A stretch of 64,000 bases of DNA from Nocardia caishijiensis NBRC 108228 (GCF_001612825.1 NZ_BDBE01000012.1:124001-188000); one strand, 5' to 3'. Counted from the first letter of the stretch, positions 25,814-36,500 are shown. Notes: a model not told the origin generated them from the sequence alone. Program-made: numbers and translations.

Positions 25814-27367
25814 TCAGCCTAGCGAACGCGCCTGTTCTCCCTGGTCCGCGCCGGGCGGGTGCGCCACCGGTTTCGGCCAGGCCAGGCGGGTTTTCCTGCG
25901 TCTGCCACGCAGCTGGACCTCGTCGCCGGTCTCCCAATGGTCTTGCTCGCTTTCCGAGGCGAAGTACAGCGCGCTACCCGAAGCGAGAACGCGGCCGGGG
26001 TGCTCTTTGGCCAGTTCGGTGAGCCGCGACGCCTCGTTGACGGGGTCGCCGATCACGGTGTATTCGAAACGATTCGCCGCGCCGATATTGCCCGCGACCG
26101 CCAGCCCCGCAGACACGCCGATCCCGACATCGAGGGTGGTCACCTCGCGCAGCGCCTCGCGCAGCTCGCGGGCGGCGGCCAGGGCGGCGGCCGGTGCGTC
26201 GGGGCGGTCCAGCGGCGCGCCGAAGATGGCGAGGGCGGCGTCGCCGACGAACTTGTTGACGAAGCCGTGGTGGCGGTCGATCACGTCGACCACCACCCGG
26301 AAGAACTCGTTGAGCAGGCTCACCACCTCGGTGGGCGGGCGTTCGGCCGCGGCGGCGGTCGAGCCGACCATGTCGACGAAAAGCACCGCGACGAAGCGCG
26401 TCTCACCGCCCAGCTCGGTCCCGTAGTCCAGCGCGCGCTGCGCGACTTCCTCACCGACGTGCTGACCGAACAGTTCCTGCAGTTTGCGGCGTTTGGCCGC
26501 CTCCTCCATCATTCGGTTGAAACCGACCTGCAGCAGGCCGATCTCGCTGCCGTCGTACACCTCGACCTGCACATCGCGCGCGCCCGCCTGCACCCTGTTG
26601 ATGGCTTGGGACAGCTGACGAACCGGGTCGGAGATCGACGAGCCGGTGAGCATCGACAGCGCCAGTGCCTGCAGGATCACCACACCACACAGCAGCAGGA
26701 TGGAGATCGCCAGCGATTTCGCCGAGAACTTCACATCCGAGGAGATCTGGGTGACGCACAGCAGCACGATCGCGATGGTCGGCGCGAAGGTGCCCATTCC
26801 CCAGGTCATCGCCATGCGCGTGCCGACGCCGGGGGTGAGGGTGTGGTCGAAGGTGCCCTCGGTGAGCGCCTCGGCCGCCACCGGGCGCAGAATGCGTTCG
26901 CCGAGCATGTAGGTGAACCCGAACACGATGGTCGCGGCCATACACTCGGTGACGATCACCGCCCCCGCCAACTCCGGCGACTCGGCGATGATGAGCGCGG
27001 CCAGGATGGCACCGCCGATGATCCACAGCACCAGGTGCACGATCGACTGCCGCAACGGCACGTGCAGCGCGGCCATCTGCTCGCGCCTGCTCGGCGGACC
27101 ACCGCGCATCTGCCACCGCATCACCGGACGCAACATGATGGCGGCCGCGATGATGCTGAGCACGGCGGCGGCACCGAACACGACGACCGGCGCGAGCAGA
27201 CCCGCCTCCCGCACCCCGCCCTGACGACCCTCGGGAACCGGCAGACCATACTGGATGAACGCCCACACCAGCACCGCACCGAACGCATTGGCCAGCAGTA
27301 CTGAGGTCAGGTACAGCGGCCAGCGCGTTCGCATGGTCTGTTTGACCGCTTCCAGAGGCGCCGACAC
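25814..27367 (-). CDS. Membrane-bound class III adenylate cyclase
   Basis: Protein of 517 residues. About six membrane helices (residues 15-280) are followed by a HAMP segment (SISDPVRQLSQAINRVQAG) and a class III cyclase domain. Catalytic features are intact: metal-binding Asp in AVLFVDMVGST, Lys and Asp in NKFVGDAALAIFG, and Asn and Arg in GDPVNEASRL. The architecture matches mycobacterial Rv3645 and Rv1318c-type enzymes that make cAMP in response to membrane or fatty-acid signals. The start is uncertain: GTG 27367 or ATG 27334, neither with a clear ribosome site. Divergent from the AI-2E-type permease by 18 bp. Confidence 0.9.
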   Translation of the reverse strand: MSAPLEAVKQTMRTRWPLYLTSVLLANAFGAVLVWAFIQYGLPVPEGRQGGVREAGLLAPVVVFGAAAVLSIIAAAIMLRPVMRWQMRGGPPSRREQMAALHVPLRQSIVHLVLWIIGGAILAALIIAESPELAGAVIVTECMAATIVFGFTYMLGERILRPVAAEALTEGTFDHTLTPGVGTRMAMTWGMGTFAPTIAIVLLCVTQISSDVKFSAKSLAISILLLCGVVILQALALSMLTGSSISDPVRQLSQAINRVQAGARDVQVEVYDGSEIGLLQVGFNRMMEEAAKRRKLQELFGQHVGEEVAQRALDYGTELGGETRFVAVLFVDMVGSTAAAAERPPTEVVSLLNEFFRVVVDVIDRHHGFVNKFVGDAALAIFGAPLDRPDAPAAALAAARELREALREVTTLDVGIGVSAGLAVAGNIGAANRFEYTVIGDPVNEASRLTELAKEHPGRVLASGSALYFASESEQDHWETGDEVQLRGRRRKTRLAWPKPVAHPPGADQGEQARSLG

Positions 27368-27385
27368 GACAACCAATCTAGCGTT

Positions 27386-28654
27386 GTGACCGATAGGCTC
27401 TCTCGGGTGACCGTCCAGAAGCCAGATTCCGGGTCCGCGTCCGCGCCGTGGCGTTCCGATGCCGAGGCAGTACATCCGCTGGTCCGGAAAACGGCGGCGT
27501 GGTGCTGGCGGCTGCTGATCATCTTCGCCACGCTGATCGCGCTCGGGATGCTCGTGCAGAAGTTCGCGACGGTCGTGATCCCGCTGGCCATCGCGCTGCT
27601 GGCGGCGGCGCTGCTCGCGCCCCTCGTCGACTGGATGCAGCGGGTCGGTATTCCTCGGGCGATCGGCGTGTCGGTCGCGCTGATCGGGTCGATCGGGTTG
27701 CTCGCGGGGATCATGACCTTCGTCGTCGAGCAGTTCGTCGACGGTGTGCCCGCGTTGTCCAACGAGGTCACCAACAGCGTGCACAAGGTGCAGGACTGGC
27801 TCATCAACGGCCCGGCGCACCTGAGCGATCAGCAGATCCGCAGCGCGGGTGACACCATCGTGCGCACGATCCAGGACAACCGCGAAAGCCTGACCAGCGG
27901 GGCACTCACCACCGCGACGACCATCGGACACATCCTCACCGGCGCGTTCCTGATCCTGTTCATCCTGATCTTCTTCCTCTACGGCGGCGATCAGATCTGG
28001 AACTTCATCACCCGGGTGGTGCCGACACCGCACCGCGAAAAGGTGCGCACGGCAGGCGAACTCGGGTTCGGCACGCTCGTCGGCTTCGTCCGCGCCACCG
28101 TGGTCGTCGCGGGTGTCGACGCGATCGGTATCGGCGCGGGATTGGCGATCCTGCACGTTCCGCTGGCGTTGCCGCTGGCCTCGCTGGTGTTCATCAGCGC
28201 GTTCATCCCGATCATCGGCGCGGTGGTCGCCGGGTTCGTCGCGGTGTTCATCGCCCTGGTCACCAAGGGTTTCGTCACCGCGCTGATCGTGCTCGGCATC
28301 ATCATCGCGGTGATGCAGTTGGAAGGGCATGTGCTGCAACCGTTGCTGCTCGGGCGCGCGGTGAGCATCCACCCGCTGGCCGTGGTGCTCGCGATCACCG
28401 CGGGCCTGGTCGTCGGCGGCATCGCGGGCGCGCTGCTGGCCGTGCCGCTGATCGCGGTGGGCAACACCGCGATTCGCTACCTGTTGGCGGACACGCCCGA
28501 GGAGGCGTACGGCGAGCTCGCCGGTGCGCGGGACGGCGGCCTGTTCGACGCCGAACCCGACAAACCCGAGCCCGGTCGGTTCGACGTGACCGCGCGACTG
28601 CGCAAGGCCGAGGCGGCGACGAACGAGTCCGGCGATGCGGACCCACACAGCTGA
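27386..28654 (+). CDS. AI-2E family transporter (DUF20 permease)
   Basis: Protein of 422 residues (or 415 from GTG 27407) with seven or eight membrane helices. Family landmarks are VVIPLAIALLAAALLAPLVDWM, the large loop with amphipathic helices, ILFFLYGGDQIWNFI, ISAFIPIIGAVVAGF and MQLEGHVLQPLLLGRAVSIHPLAVVLAI. Rv0205 of M. tuberculosis, next to mmpL3, belongs to the same family. Substrates vary (AI-2, ions, others) and cannot be told here. It overlaps the histidine-kinase gene by 20 bp, so the three downstream genes form one operon. Confidence 0.88.
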   Translation: MTDRLSRVTVQKPDSGSASAPWRSDAEAVHPLVRKTAAWCWRLLIIFATLIALGMLVQKFATVVIPLAIALLAAALLAPLVDWMQRVGIPRAIGVSVALIGSIGLLAGIMTFVVEQFVDGVPALSNEVTNSVHKVQDWLINGPAHLSDQQIRSAGDTIVRTIQDNRESLTSGALTTATTIGHILTGAFLILFILIFFLYGGDQIWNFITRVVPTPHREKVRTAGELGFGTLVGFVRATVVVAGVDAIGIGAGLAILHVPLALPLASLVFISAFIPIIGAVVAGFVAVFIALVTKGFVTALIVLGIIIAVMQLEGHVLQPLLLGRAVSIHPLAVVLAITAGLVVGGIAGALLAVPLIAVGNTAIRYLLADTPEEAYGELAGARDGGLFDAEPDKPEPGRFDVTARLRKAEAATNESGDADPHS

Positions 28655-29816
28655 GCTGAGCTCCGCCGACGCCGCGACCGCGCCCCTGTGGCGGGCCGCC
28701 CAGGCGTTCCGGCTGGTCACGTTGCTGTACGCGATCGGTCAGCAGATCGCGTCGGCGCCCTACTACCAGCACCCCCGGCTCAGCTGGGTGCTGATCGCGC
28801 TCATGGCGATCTGGTCGGGCACCTCGGCGCTGTTGCTGTCGCAGTGGTACTTCCCGGAGGCGACCAGCCGGATCCGCGGGTGGGTCGTGATCGGCGACCA
28901 GGTGGTGACGGTGCTGCTGATCGCCTCGACCCGGCTGGTCGCCGACTACGACTGGTACCACGGTCATCAGACCCTGCCGACCACCCTGTGGATCGCCAAC
29001 TCGGTGATCTCGATGGCGATTCTGCGCGGGCCGGTGGCGGGAGTCGTCGCCGGGCTGGCGATGTCGGCCGTGGTGGTGACGGTGCGTGACCAGTGGGGCC
29101 AGGACGTGTGGGGCGACGCGACCGCGCCCGTGCTGGTGTCGGTGGGGTTGGCGCTCGGCTTGGCCGCCAACACCGCGCGCCGCGCGCAAGGGCAACTGGA
29201 ACGGGCGTTGCGGATCACCGCCGCCGCGCAGGAACGCGAGCGCCTGGCCCGTGAGGTGCACGACGGGGTGTTGCAGGTGCTCGCCTACATCAAACGTCGC
29301 GGAGGTGAGATCGGCGGGGCGGCAACGGAACTCGCCCAGCGCGCCGCCGAGCAGGAGGTGGCGCTGCGGGTGCTGCTCTCCGAACAGGGTGATCGAGCGG
29401 ATTCCGGCGCGGCCGAGGTCGACCTGCGGCCGTTGCTCACGGCGCGCGCCACACCCACGGTCTCGGTGGCCACGCCCGGTGATCCGGTACTCGTCGGACG
29501 GTTTGTCGCCCAAGAGATTTCGGCCGCAGTGGCGACGGCGCTGTCGAATGTGGAACTGCATGCCGGTGCGGCGGCGAAAGCCTATGTGCTGCTGGAGGAC
29601 ACCGGTGACATGCTGGTGGTGAGCGTGCGCGACGACGGCGTCGGCATCGCGTCGGGCCGATTGGCCGAGGCCGTTGCCGAAGGGCGGATGGGTGTTTCGC
29701 GATCGATCGTCGGCCGCATCGCCGAACTCGGCGGCACCGCCGAACTGTTGAGCGAGGACTTCGGCACCGAATGGGAATTCCGGATCCCGCGCCACCCGGC
29801 GCACCGAGCGAGCTAG
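28635..29816 (+). CDS. Sensor histidine kinase, MacS-like (NarL/HisKA_3 class)
   Basis: Protein of 393 residues. Several N-terminal membrane helices (about 20-180) form a DUF5931-type sensor. The dimerisation/phosphoacceptor segment is ERERLAREVHDGVLQVLAYI (His in EVHDGV). The ATPase domain shows VRDDGVGI (G1 box) and a shortened N-box region (ATALSNVELHAGA), where the usual 'NxxKHA' is degenerate. Pairs with the LuxR-type regulator that follows 8 bp later. I recognise it as MacS-family (Streptomyces MacRS), moderately sure. The signal is unknown, probably membrane or envelope state. Confidence 0.85.
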   Translation: MRTHTAELSSADAATAPLWRAAQAFRLVTLLYAIGQQIASAPYYQHPRLSWVLIALMAIWSGTSALLLSQWYFPEATSRIRGWVVIGDQVVTVLLIASTRLVADYDWYHGHQTLPTTLWIANSVISMAILRGPVAGVVAGLAMSAVVVTVRDQWGQDVWGDATAPVLVSVGLALGLAANTARRAQGQLERALRITAAAQERERLAREVHDGVLQVLAYIKRRGGEIGGAATELAQRAAEQEVALRVLLSEQGDRADSGAAEVDLRPLLTARATPTVSVATPGDPVLVGRFVAQEISAAVATALSNVELHAGAAAKAYVLLEDTGDMLVVSVRDDGVGIASGRLAEAVAEGRMGVSRSIVGRIAELGGTAELLSEDFGTEWEFRIPRHPAHRAS

Positions 29817-29824
29817 GAGCAGCG

Positions 29825-30475
29825 ATGGGTGACATCAGCGTGATGGTGGTCGACGACCATCCGATGTGGCGCGAAGGCGTGTCGCGCGACCTCACCGAGG
29901 CCGGGTTCACCGTGGCCGCGACCGCCGACGGCGTCGGCACCGCCACCCGCCGCGCCGCCGCCGTCCGCCCCGACGTGGTGCTGATGGACATGCAGCTCAC
30001 CGACGGCAACGGCGCGACCGCGACCGCCGAGGTGCTCCGTGTCTCGCCGGACAGTCGCGTACTCGTGCTCTCGGCGTCGGACGAACGCGACGACGTCCTC
30101 GAGGCGATCAAAGCCGGGGCCAGCGGGTACCTTGTGAAGAGCGCGTCGGCGGCCGAACTGATCGACGCGGTGCGCGCGACCGCCGCCGGTCAGCCGGTGT
30201 TCACGCCCGGGCTGGCCGGGGTGGTGCTCGGCGAATACCGGCGCATGGCCACCGCGCCCGCCGCCCCCGATCAACCGCACCGGCCCTCGCTGACCGAGCG
30301 CGAGACCGAGGTGCTGCGGATGGTCGCCAAGGGGCTGTCGGCCAAACAGATCGCCGCGCGGCTCAACCTCTCGCATCGCACCGTCGAAAACCATGTGCAG
30401 GCCACGCTGCGCAAACTTCAGCTCGCCAACCGGGTCGAACTCACCCGCTACGCCATCGAACAGGGCCTCGAGTAG
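29825..30475 (+). CDS. Response regulator, NarL/LuxR family
   Basis: Protein of 216 residues. The receiver domain starts ISVMVVDDHPMWREGV; the phosphoacceptor Asp is in VVLMDMQLTDGNG and the conserved Lys in SGYLVKSASAAEL. The LuxR-type DNA-binding domain is LTERETEVLRMVAKGLSAKQIAARLNLSHRTVENHVQATLRKL. The start is the ATG at 29825, with AGGAG 5 nt upstream. It is translated right after the MacS-like kinase, which should be its partner. Confidence 0.95.
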   Translation: MGDISVMVVDDHPMWREGVSRDLTEAGFTVAATADGVGTATRRAAAVRPDVVLMDMQLTDGNGATATAEVLRVSPDSRVLVLSASDERDDVLEAIKAGASGYLVKSASAAELIDAVRATAAGQPVFTPGLAGVVLGEYRRMATAPAAPDQPHRPSLTERETEVLRMVAKGLSAKQIAARLNLSHRTVENHVQATLRKLQLANRVELTRYAIEQGLE

Positions 30476-30535
30476 GACACGGAATTGGGGGTTTGCCCTG
30501 ATGCGCGGTGCGGGGTTCCTGGCTAGCCTCGAAAC

Positions 30536-31219
30536 ATGGGTGGTCCCGATTCCCTCTTCGCTCCCAGCGCCTTCGTTCCAGGTACGCCGACGGCGGCCCC
30601 GGTCGGCGATCGCGACCTGCGCGTCTCCGATTCCGAACGTGAGCACGTCGGCCAGCTGCTCCAGCGCGCCGTCGGCCTCGGCATGTTGTCGCTCGGCGAG
30701 TTCACCGAGCGGATGGACACCGCGCTCGCGGCCAAGACGCGCGGCGAACTGAACGCCGTCCTTGTCGACCTGCCCGGCATGCGTATCGCGGGCGCCCCCC
30801 AACCGGCCGCCATGCCCAAACCCCGCCACACGCCCGTGCCCGGTGGCAGCAATCCGGGGGTCATCCGCAGCAGGATGTCGAGTGTGCAGCGGCGCGGGCC
30901 CTGGCAGGTGCCGCCGCGACTGCACCTCAACGGTCTGATGTCCGGGGTCACCCTCGACTTCACCTCGGCGGTGATGCAGACCCAGGTCGTGGAGATCCAG
31001 GTCGACGACTACTGCACCAGCCTCACCCTGCTCGTGCCCGCCGCCGCGACCGTCGACCTCAACGGCCTCACCCTCGTCGGCTCCAGCGCCAACAACCGCG
31101 TCCGCACCGGTCCGCCCATCGGCCCACTGCACCTGGTGGTCCACGGTCGCGTCCGTTTCGGCTCGGTCACCGCCAAGTACCCCCTCCTGGTGCAGTGGCG
31201 GCGCTTCCTCGGGCAGTGA
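30536..31219 (+). CDS. DUF1707 and LiaF-like C-terminal domain protein
   Basis: Protein of 227 residues. The DUF1707 domain is at residues 28-80 (DLRVSDSEREHVGQLLQRAV, then LSLGEFTERMDTALAAKTRGELNAVLVDL), a SHOCT-like segment frequent in actinobacterial envelope-stress proteins. A linker rich in Pro leads to a beta-rich C-terminal domain (VEIQVDDYCTSLTLLVPAAATVDLNGL) resembling the LiaF/VraT cell-wall-active response domain. No membrane helix is seen. It sits 60 bp behind the MacS-like two-component genes and may be functionally linked to them. A hairpin follows the stop. Confidence 0.8.
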   Translation: MGGPDSLFAPSAFVPGTPTAAPVGDRDLRVSDSEREHVGQLLQRAVGLGMLSLGEFTERMDTALAAKTRGELNAVLVDLPGMRIAGAPQPAAMPKPRHTPVPGGSNPGVIRSRMSSVQRRGPWQVPPRLHLNGLMSGVTLDFTSAVMQTQVVEIQVDDYCTSLTLLVPAAATVDLNGLTLVGSSANNRVRTGPPIGPLHLVVHGRVRFGSVTAKYPLLVQWRRFLGQ

Positions 31220-31229
31220 TCGCGTAGGA

Positions 31230-31254
31230 AGAACCACCCGACCCGGGTGGTTCT
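31230..31254 (+). terminator. Terminator hairpin after the DUF1707 gene
   Basis: AGAACCACCCG (31230-31240) and CGGGTGGTTCT (31244-31254) make a perfect 11-bp stem with a 3-nt loop, starting 10 bp after the stop codon. Confidence 0.85.
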
Positions 31255-31293
31255 ACTCATGCTCGGCGACCGGGATGCGCGGACCATGAGGTC

Positions 31294-33399
31294 ATGAATG
31301 CCATTGATCCCGCGCTGGTCGGACGCCTTTCCGAAGAATTGACGACCCTCGGGGCCCGGCTGGGTCGTGTCGGTGCGGATCTGGGGGTGCTGCGCGAACA
31401 GTTGGTCGAGCGGTCGTTGACCGCGCAGCGATCGGTAGGAACGCCGGGCGCGGGACACGAATCTGCCGGGTGGTTGCTTGCCCAGGCGCGTGTGGCCGCC
31501 GTTCGTGGTGATCTCCGGACTTCTGGCGATCGGGCTGCGATGGGTCACCCGGTCGATCGAGCCCATGGGAGACAGCGGGACGCCGTCGAAGGTTCTGCGG
31601 CGCAAGGCCAGTCGAGTCCGGGGGCGATGGGAGCTGAATTCGTTTCGTCGGATCCTGGGATGTTCGAGTCGACGGTGCCGGGGGGCGCATCGGTGGCGGG
31701 GGCGCATATGCCGACGGGGGCGTATGTGCCGCCGCCGCGCGGTGCCTGGGCTGGCGGGGCTGGTGGGTGGGGGCGGGGCGGGGTGGAACCTCGGGTTGCG
31801 TGGTGGCAGCGGGAAGGGGTGATCGCGCGGGTGCTGGCGGTGGCCGGGGCGGGCGTCACCTTGATCGGGGTGTTGATGTTGCTGGTGCTGGCGGCGCAAG
31901 CCGGGTTCTTCGGGCCGGTGGCGAGAGTTGTCGCGGGTGGGGCGATTTCGGTCGCGCTCGTGGCGGCGGGCTGTCGGGTGATGGGGCGGGCCGGGGGACG
32001 GGTCGGCGGATTGGCGCTGGTTTCGACCGGTATCGCGGGGGTCTATCTGGATGTTGTCGCGGTGACCGGGTTCTACCGCTGGGTGCCGGGTGGGGTGGGG
32101 CTCGCGGTGGCGTTGCTCGTCGCGCTGGCGGGCGTCGGGTTGGCGATGCGGTGGCAGTCGCAGCCGTTGGCGGTGGGGGTCGTCGTCGGGGCGGCGGTGT
32201 TGTCGCCCGCGGTGGCGAGTGGGTTGATGTTGCTCGCGTTTCTCGTGGTGTTGCAGGCTGCGGGAGTGCCGGTGCAGATGCGGCGGGACTGGCCGGTGCT
32301 GCACGTGGCGCGCACGCTGCCGGTGGTCCTGACGGCGCTCGGATTGATCGCGATCCACGGCTTCGAAGCGGGAATCTCCGGGGAGGAGGTGGCGCAGCGG
32401 CAAGGGCTGCTGGTCGCGGCGATCGCGTGTGCGGTGGTCGGGATCACCGGTGCCCTGCTCACGGTGCGACGTCGGGGTGACGACATCACGGCCGGCGTCA
32501 CCGTCGCCCTCACCGCGCTGCCGGTGCTTGCCGCCGCCCTCCTGTTCGATCGAGCGATCTCCGCGTGCATCACCGGCGTCCTTGCCGCAGCGCTGCTCAC
32601 GGTGGGCGCGACCGCACTTCGTCCGAAAGTCGCTGCTCGCCTGCGCATCCCGGGTCATACGAGTCTGGTCGCGGCGCTCACCGGCGCGGTCGCGCTGCTG
32701 CAGACCTGCACGATGGCGACCGGCGGCGAGTCGCGGCTGCTGCCGACCGCGCTGTTCACGGTCGGGCTCGCGTTCCTCGGCGTCGCCGCGGCCACGCGAA
32801 CCAGGGTCTGCGCCGGTCTCGGCGTCGCCTTCGCCCTGCTCGGTGGACTGGTCCTCTTCGCGATCGCCAACCCGGAAATCCTTGCGGCACAGAGCCTTGC
32901 GATCCGGCATCTGACCGGTTCCACAGCAGCGGCCGCGCTCCTCGGTCTCGCTACCGCGGCACTGGTCGGTTGGACCGTGCGGCGGCTGCGCGGTGGAACC
33001 GACGCGCTCAGCACCGGCACGTGGATCATCGTCAGCGTCGCTGGTCTCTACTTCGTCCTCGTGGTGGCGGTGTCGACGGGCGTAACCCTCGGCGGGACAG
33101 AGGGTTTCCTCGTCGGCCACGGCGTCGCGACCATCATCTGGATGGTCGCCGCGACCGCCGCCCTCTTCGTCGGACTCCGCATGCTGCGGACCGCGCCCGC
33201 CGTCGCCAAGGTGTATCTGGTCTCCGGTCTGGTGGTGGTCGCGGCGGCCCTGGCCAAACTCTTCCTCTTCGACCTGGCCACCCTGTCCGGCTTGGTGCGG
33301 GTAGCAGCCTTCCTGGCGGTCGGTACCCTCCTGCTCCTCACCGGAACCCGCTACGCGCAAGCCTTCGCCAGCCCTGACCGGGACGATTCGACATCCTGA
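31294..33399 (+). CDS. DUF2339 polytopic membrane protein
   Basis: Protein of 701 residues. A short coiled-coil (RLSEELTTLGARLGRVGADLGVLREQLVE) is followed by a disordered segment up to about residue 165, then by about 18 to 20 hydrophobic segments to the end. This matches the DUF2339 family of very hydrophobic proteins with a soluble N-terminal part. Codon choice in the linker (31,440-31,700) is less GC-biased at third positions than in the rest. The function is unknown. It is convergent with mmpL3, separated by a hairpin. Confidence 0.8.
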   Translation: MNAIDPALVGRLSEELTTLGARLGRVGADLGVLREQLVERSLTAQRSVGTPGAGHESAGWLLAQARVAAVRGDLRTSGDRAAMGHPVDRAHGRQRDAVEGSAAQGQSSPGAMGAEFVSSDPGMFESTVPGGASVAGAHMPTGAYVPPPRGAWAGGAGGWGRGGVEPRVAWWQREGVIARVLAVAGAGVTLIGVLMLLVLAAQAGFFGPVARVVAGGAISVALVAAGCRVMGRAGGRVGGLALVSTGIAGVYLDVVAVTGFYRWVPGGVGLAVALLVALAGVGLAMRWQSQPLAVGVVVGAAVLSPAVASGLMLLAFLVVLQAAGVPVQMRRDWPVLHVARTLPVVLTALGLIAIHGFEAGISGEEVAQRQGLLVAAIACAVVGITGALLTVRRRGDDITAGVTVALTALPVLAAALLFDRAISACITGVLAAALLTVGATALRPKVAARLRIPGHTSLVAALTGAVALLQTCTMATGGESRLLPTALFTVGLAFLGVAAATRTRVCAGLGVAFALLGGLVLFAIANPEILAAQSLAIRHLTGSTAAAALLGLATAALVGWTVRRLRGGTDALSTGTWIIVSVAGLYFVLVVAVSTGVTLGGTEGFLVGHGVATIIWMVAATAALFVGLRMLRTAPAVAKVYLVSGLVVVAAALAKLFLFDLATLSGLVRVAAFLAVGTLLLLTGTRYAQAFASPDRDDSTS

Positions 33400-33464
33400 T
33401 CGTGCGGTAGTCCAAGCGGAGCCGCCTCACGCCTCGCTACGGGTGGTGTCGGCCCGACGACAGA

Positions 33465-33502
33465 ACTCCGGCCACGGTTTCCTACGGAGCCGTGGCCGGA
33501 GT
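33465..33502. terminator. Hairpin between DUF2339 and mmpL3 genes
   Basis: ACTCCGGCCACGG (33465-33477) pairs with CCGTGGCCGGAGT (33490-33502) around a 12-nt loop. It lies between convergent genes and has no T-tract. Confidence 0.7.
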
Positions 33503-33519
33503 CTCAGGTGGAGTGCGCT

Positions 33520-36500
33520 TTACGAGGTTTCGTCGTTGCGACGGCGCAGGAGTTCGTTGACACTCACCGTGCGCTCGTCGTCACCGTGGTGACGACCCTC
33601 GTCGACCGGATCACTGCCCCGGCGCGACGAACGCAGTTGCGCCATCCAATTCTCGATCTCCGTGCGGGTTTCCGCCTGCGGGTCGTCCTCGGTGGTCGCC
33701 GCTGATCCGTTCTCCGAGACGGGGGCGGACGGCGACGGTGCCACCGCCGCATCGGAATTCGGAATCGGCGTGAATCCGGGCGGCGCCTGCCAGCCACCTG
33801 CGTTCTCGCCGTTCGGGTGGACACCGGGGACGCCCTGATCGGCGTCCGCCGCATCGCCCTCACCGGGCAGGTGCGCACCGGCGGTGAAGGGGGCCGTTTC
33901 GGGTTCCTCCGCCGGGGTGCCGGGACCGGGCCGGGCCGATTCCGGCGCGGGCACCGGGGTGAATCCCGGCGGCGCGACCTGCTGCGGCCCGACATTCGGC
34001 GTGCGAACAGGATCCGATTGCGCGGCACCCTGTTCCCGTGCGGATGAAGCCCGGTCGACAGGGTTCGGCTGCGCGTTGTCGGCGGCACCCAGCTGCGCGG
34101 ACCGCCGCGCACTGTCGATCGACGCCCACATCGACGACGCACCCGCCGACATGGGCGGTTCCGCAGCCTCCGTGGTCGGCGCGCCCTCCGCACCACCGTC
34201 GGTCCACGAGGTCTGCGGCTCGACCGGCACCGGAGTGCCGAAAACGTTCTGGGCGGGGTTCTCCGGCTGCGCGTCGCGTTCCTCGGGGGCGGGGCGGCGC
34301 ATCGGCAGGTCGGGGAATTCCGGGAGGTCGGATACGGGTTCGGCGGCCGGTTGCGCGTCGGCACGGTGCGCACCGGGAGTCGCCGTCAGATCGGCCTGGG
34401 GCGGCATGAACCCCTGCGAGTTCGATTCGCGCGCAACATCTTCCGATGCCTGCTGACTTGACCGATCAGTGTTCGGTGCGTCGTCGGAGATGTTGGCCGA
34501 GTCGTCCACACCGTTGCGCGGGAGTGGGGTGAATCCGTTGAAGGTTCCGCTTGCCGGGAAGTCGGACCCGCGGGACCCTGGACGGGGTGTCGGCGGATTC
34601 ACGATGCTCGGCGGCGTGGTCGCCGGGGGCGTGTCGACGCGGCGCGGGCGAGCGGGCGTCACGATACTCGGGCGGGATTCAGCTGCGTCCCTGGGGGTTT
34701 CGCCACCGACAGGGCTGCCGGGCGTCGAAACTCGCGGCGTCGACGGGCCGTAACCCGCAGGCGGCTGAACCCGCTCGGAACCACGCGGTGCGGGCTCGCT
34801 GCTCCGCACGTCGGGCAGATCGAGACCGCCGTTCACACCATCGACGGCAGGCGCGGTGCCGATCACACCATCGGCCCCTGGCTCGGAAGTGCCCTCACCT
34901 CTACGCGGCCCACCGGGAGCCGAACCCGGTGCGCTGGAATCGGGTAGGACGGGACGACGCCCGGTCGCCGGGTCCACCGGCGCGGCATCCGCGCCCGCAC
35001 CCCGACCGTTCGCATGAGACCCGGCACCGGACCCGGCGTCGGGTGCGGGCGAATTCGGCTTCACCGCGGGCAGCATCTGAGTCGGCTGATCATCGGCGTC
35101 AGCCGGTTTCGCTCCACCGGGCTGCACGACCGGCAGCACCCGGGTGGGCTCACCCGAAAGCATCGACGCACGCGGCCGAGTCGGATCCGGCGACATCGGC
35201 AACCTCGGACGCGCCGGTTCGGCGGACTCGGTGACCTTGTCGATCCGCTGGGTCGGCGCCTCGGCCTCGATCTCGGCGACCGTACGCGGACGACGCGGAG
35301 TCTTGGCCAGTTTCGCGTCGGGCACCGAGACCATCTGCATGGTCGGCGGGTCGGTGATCGGGGTGGTTTTGACCAGGTCGACGACTGCGCCCTTGTCCGG
35401 GCGTTCGTCGTCGAGGATGGGTTCGCCCAGCCCGATCTTCTCCTGGATCCGCTTCATCCACTTGGGCGCCCACCAGCAGTCGTCGCCGAGCAGCTTCATG
35501 ATCGCTGGCACGAGCAGCATGCGCAGAATGGTCGCGTCGATGAACAGCGCCGCGATCATGCCGTAGGCGATGTACTGCATCATCACCAGATCGGAGAACG
35601 CGAACGCACCGGTGACCACCAGCAGGATGAGCGCGGCGGCGGTGATGATGCGCCCGGTCTGGGCGGTACCGATGCGCACCGCCTCGGTGGTGGACGCACC
35701 CTGTGCACGCGCTTCGACCATGCGGGACAGCAGGAAGACCTCGTAGTCGGTCGACAGGCCGTAGATGATCGCGATGATCAACACGAGCACCGGCGCACTG
35801 ATCGGTTGTGGCGTGAAGTTCAGGATCCCGGAACCATGACCGTCGATGAATATCCAGGTCAGGATGCCGAGCGTGGAGCCGAGGCCGAGCGCGCTCATCA
35901 CCGCGGCCTTGATCGGCAGCACCAGGGATCCGAACGTCAGGAACATCAGGATCGTGGTCACCAGCAGCACCAGCGCGATCATCAACGGCATGCGGTTGAG
36001 CAGCGCGTCGATGCTGTCCTTCATGATCGCGGGCTGGCCGCCCACATACATCTGCACGTTGTCGGGCGTTTCGATGGCCCGGAGATAGTCGATGGTCTGA
36101 TCGGCGTCGTCGGAACTCACGAGGGTCGCCGATGTGCGATAGATCGTCTTGTCGGTCGGGGCCGTGGACGGGACGCCGAAGGGGCCGACGAGGCCAGGCG
36201 CCTGATTGGCGGCCTTCCACGCGGCGCCGATCGCATTGGTGTCCTCACCGACGAAGACGATCTCGATCGGGTCGGTCTTCTTCATCGGGAACACTTCGTA
36301 GAAGTGTTCGAGCGCGAGGCGCGTCTCGTTGTCCGGCGGCAGGTACTTCTCGTTGATGCCGCCGAAGGCCAGGTCCTTCACCGGGATGATGAGGAGCAAC
36401 AAGCCGATGGTGATCGGAATAGCGATCTTGAGCGGGTGCTTCATCACCCAGCGCGTCAGGTTGCCCCAGAAACCGTTCTCGATCTCGTCAGCGGTCTTGT

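Noticed and set aside
27368-28720. Long minus-strand extension that would make the adenylate cyclase 968 residues
   Set aside because: The extra N-terminal part is antisense to the AI-2E-type permease and has the Gln/Arg/His-rich composition of a shadow frame.
31478-31822. Hydrophobic alternative frame in the DUF2339 linker, suggesting a frameshift
   Set aside because: The main frame is open throughout and continues into the domain; the other frame stops soon and has poor codon use.
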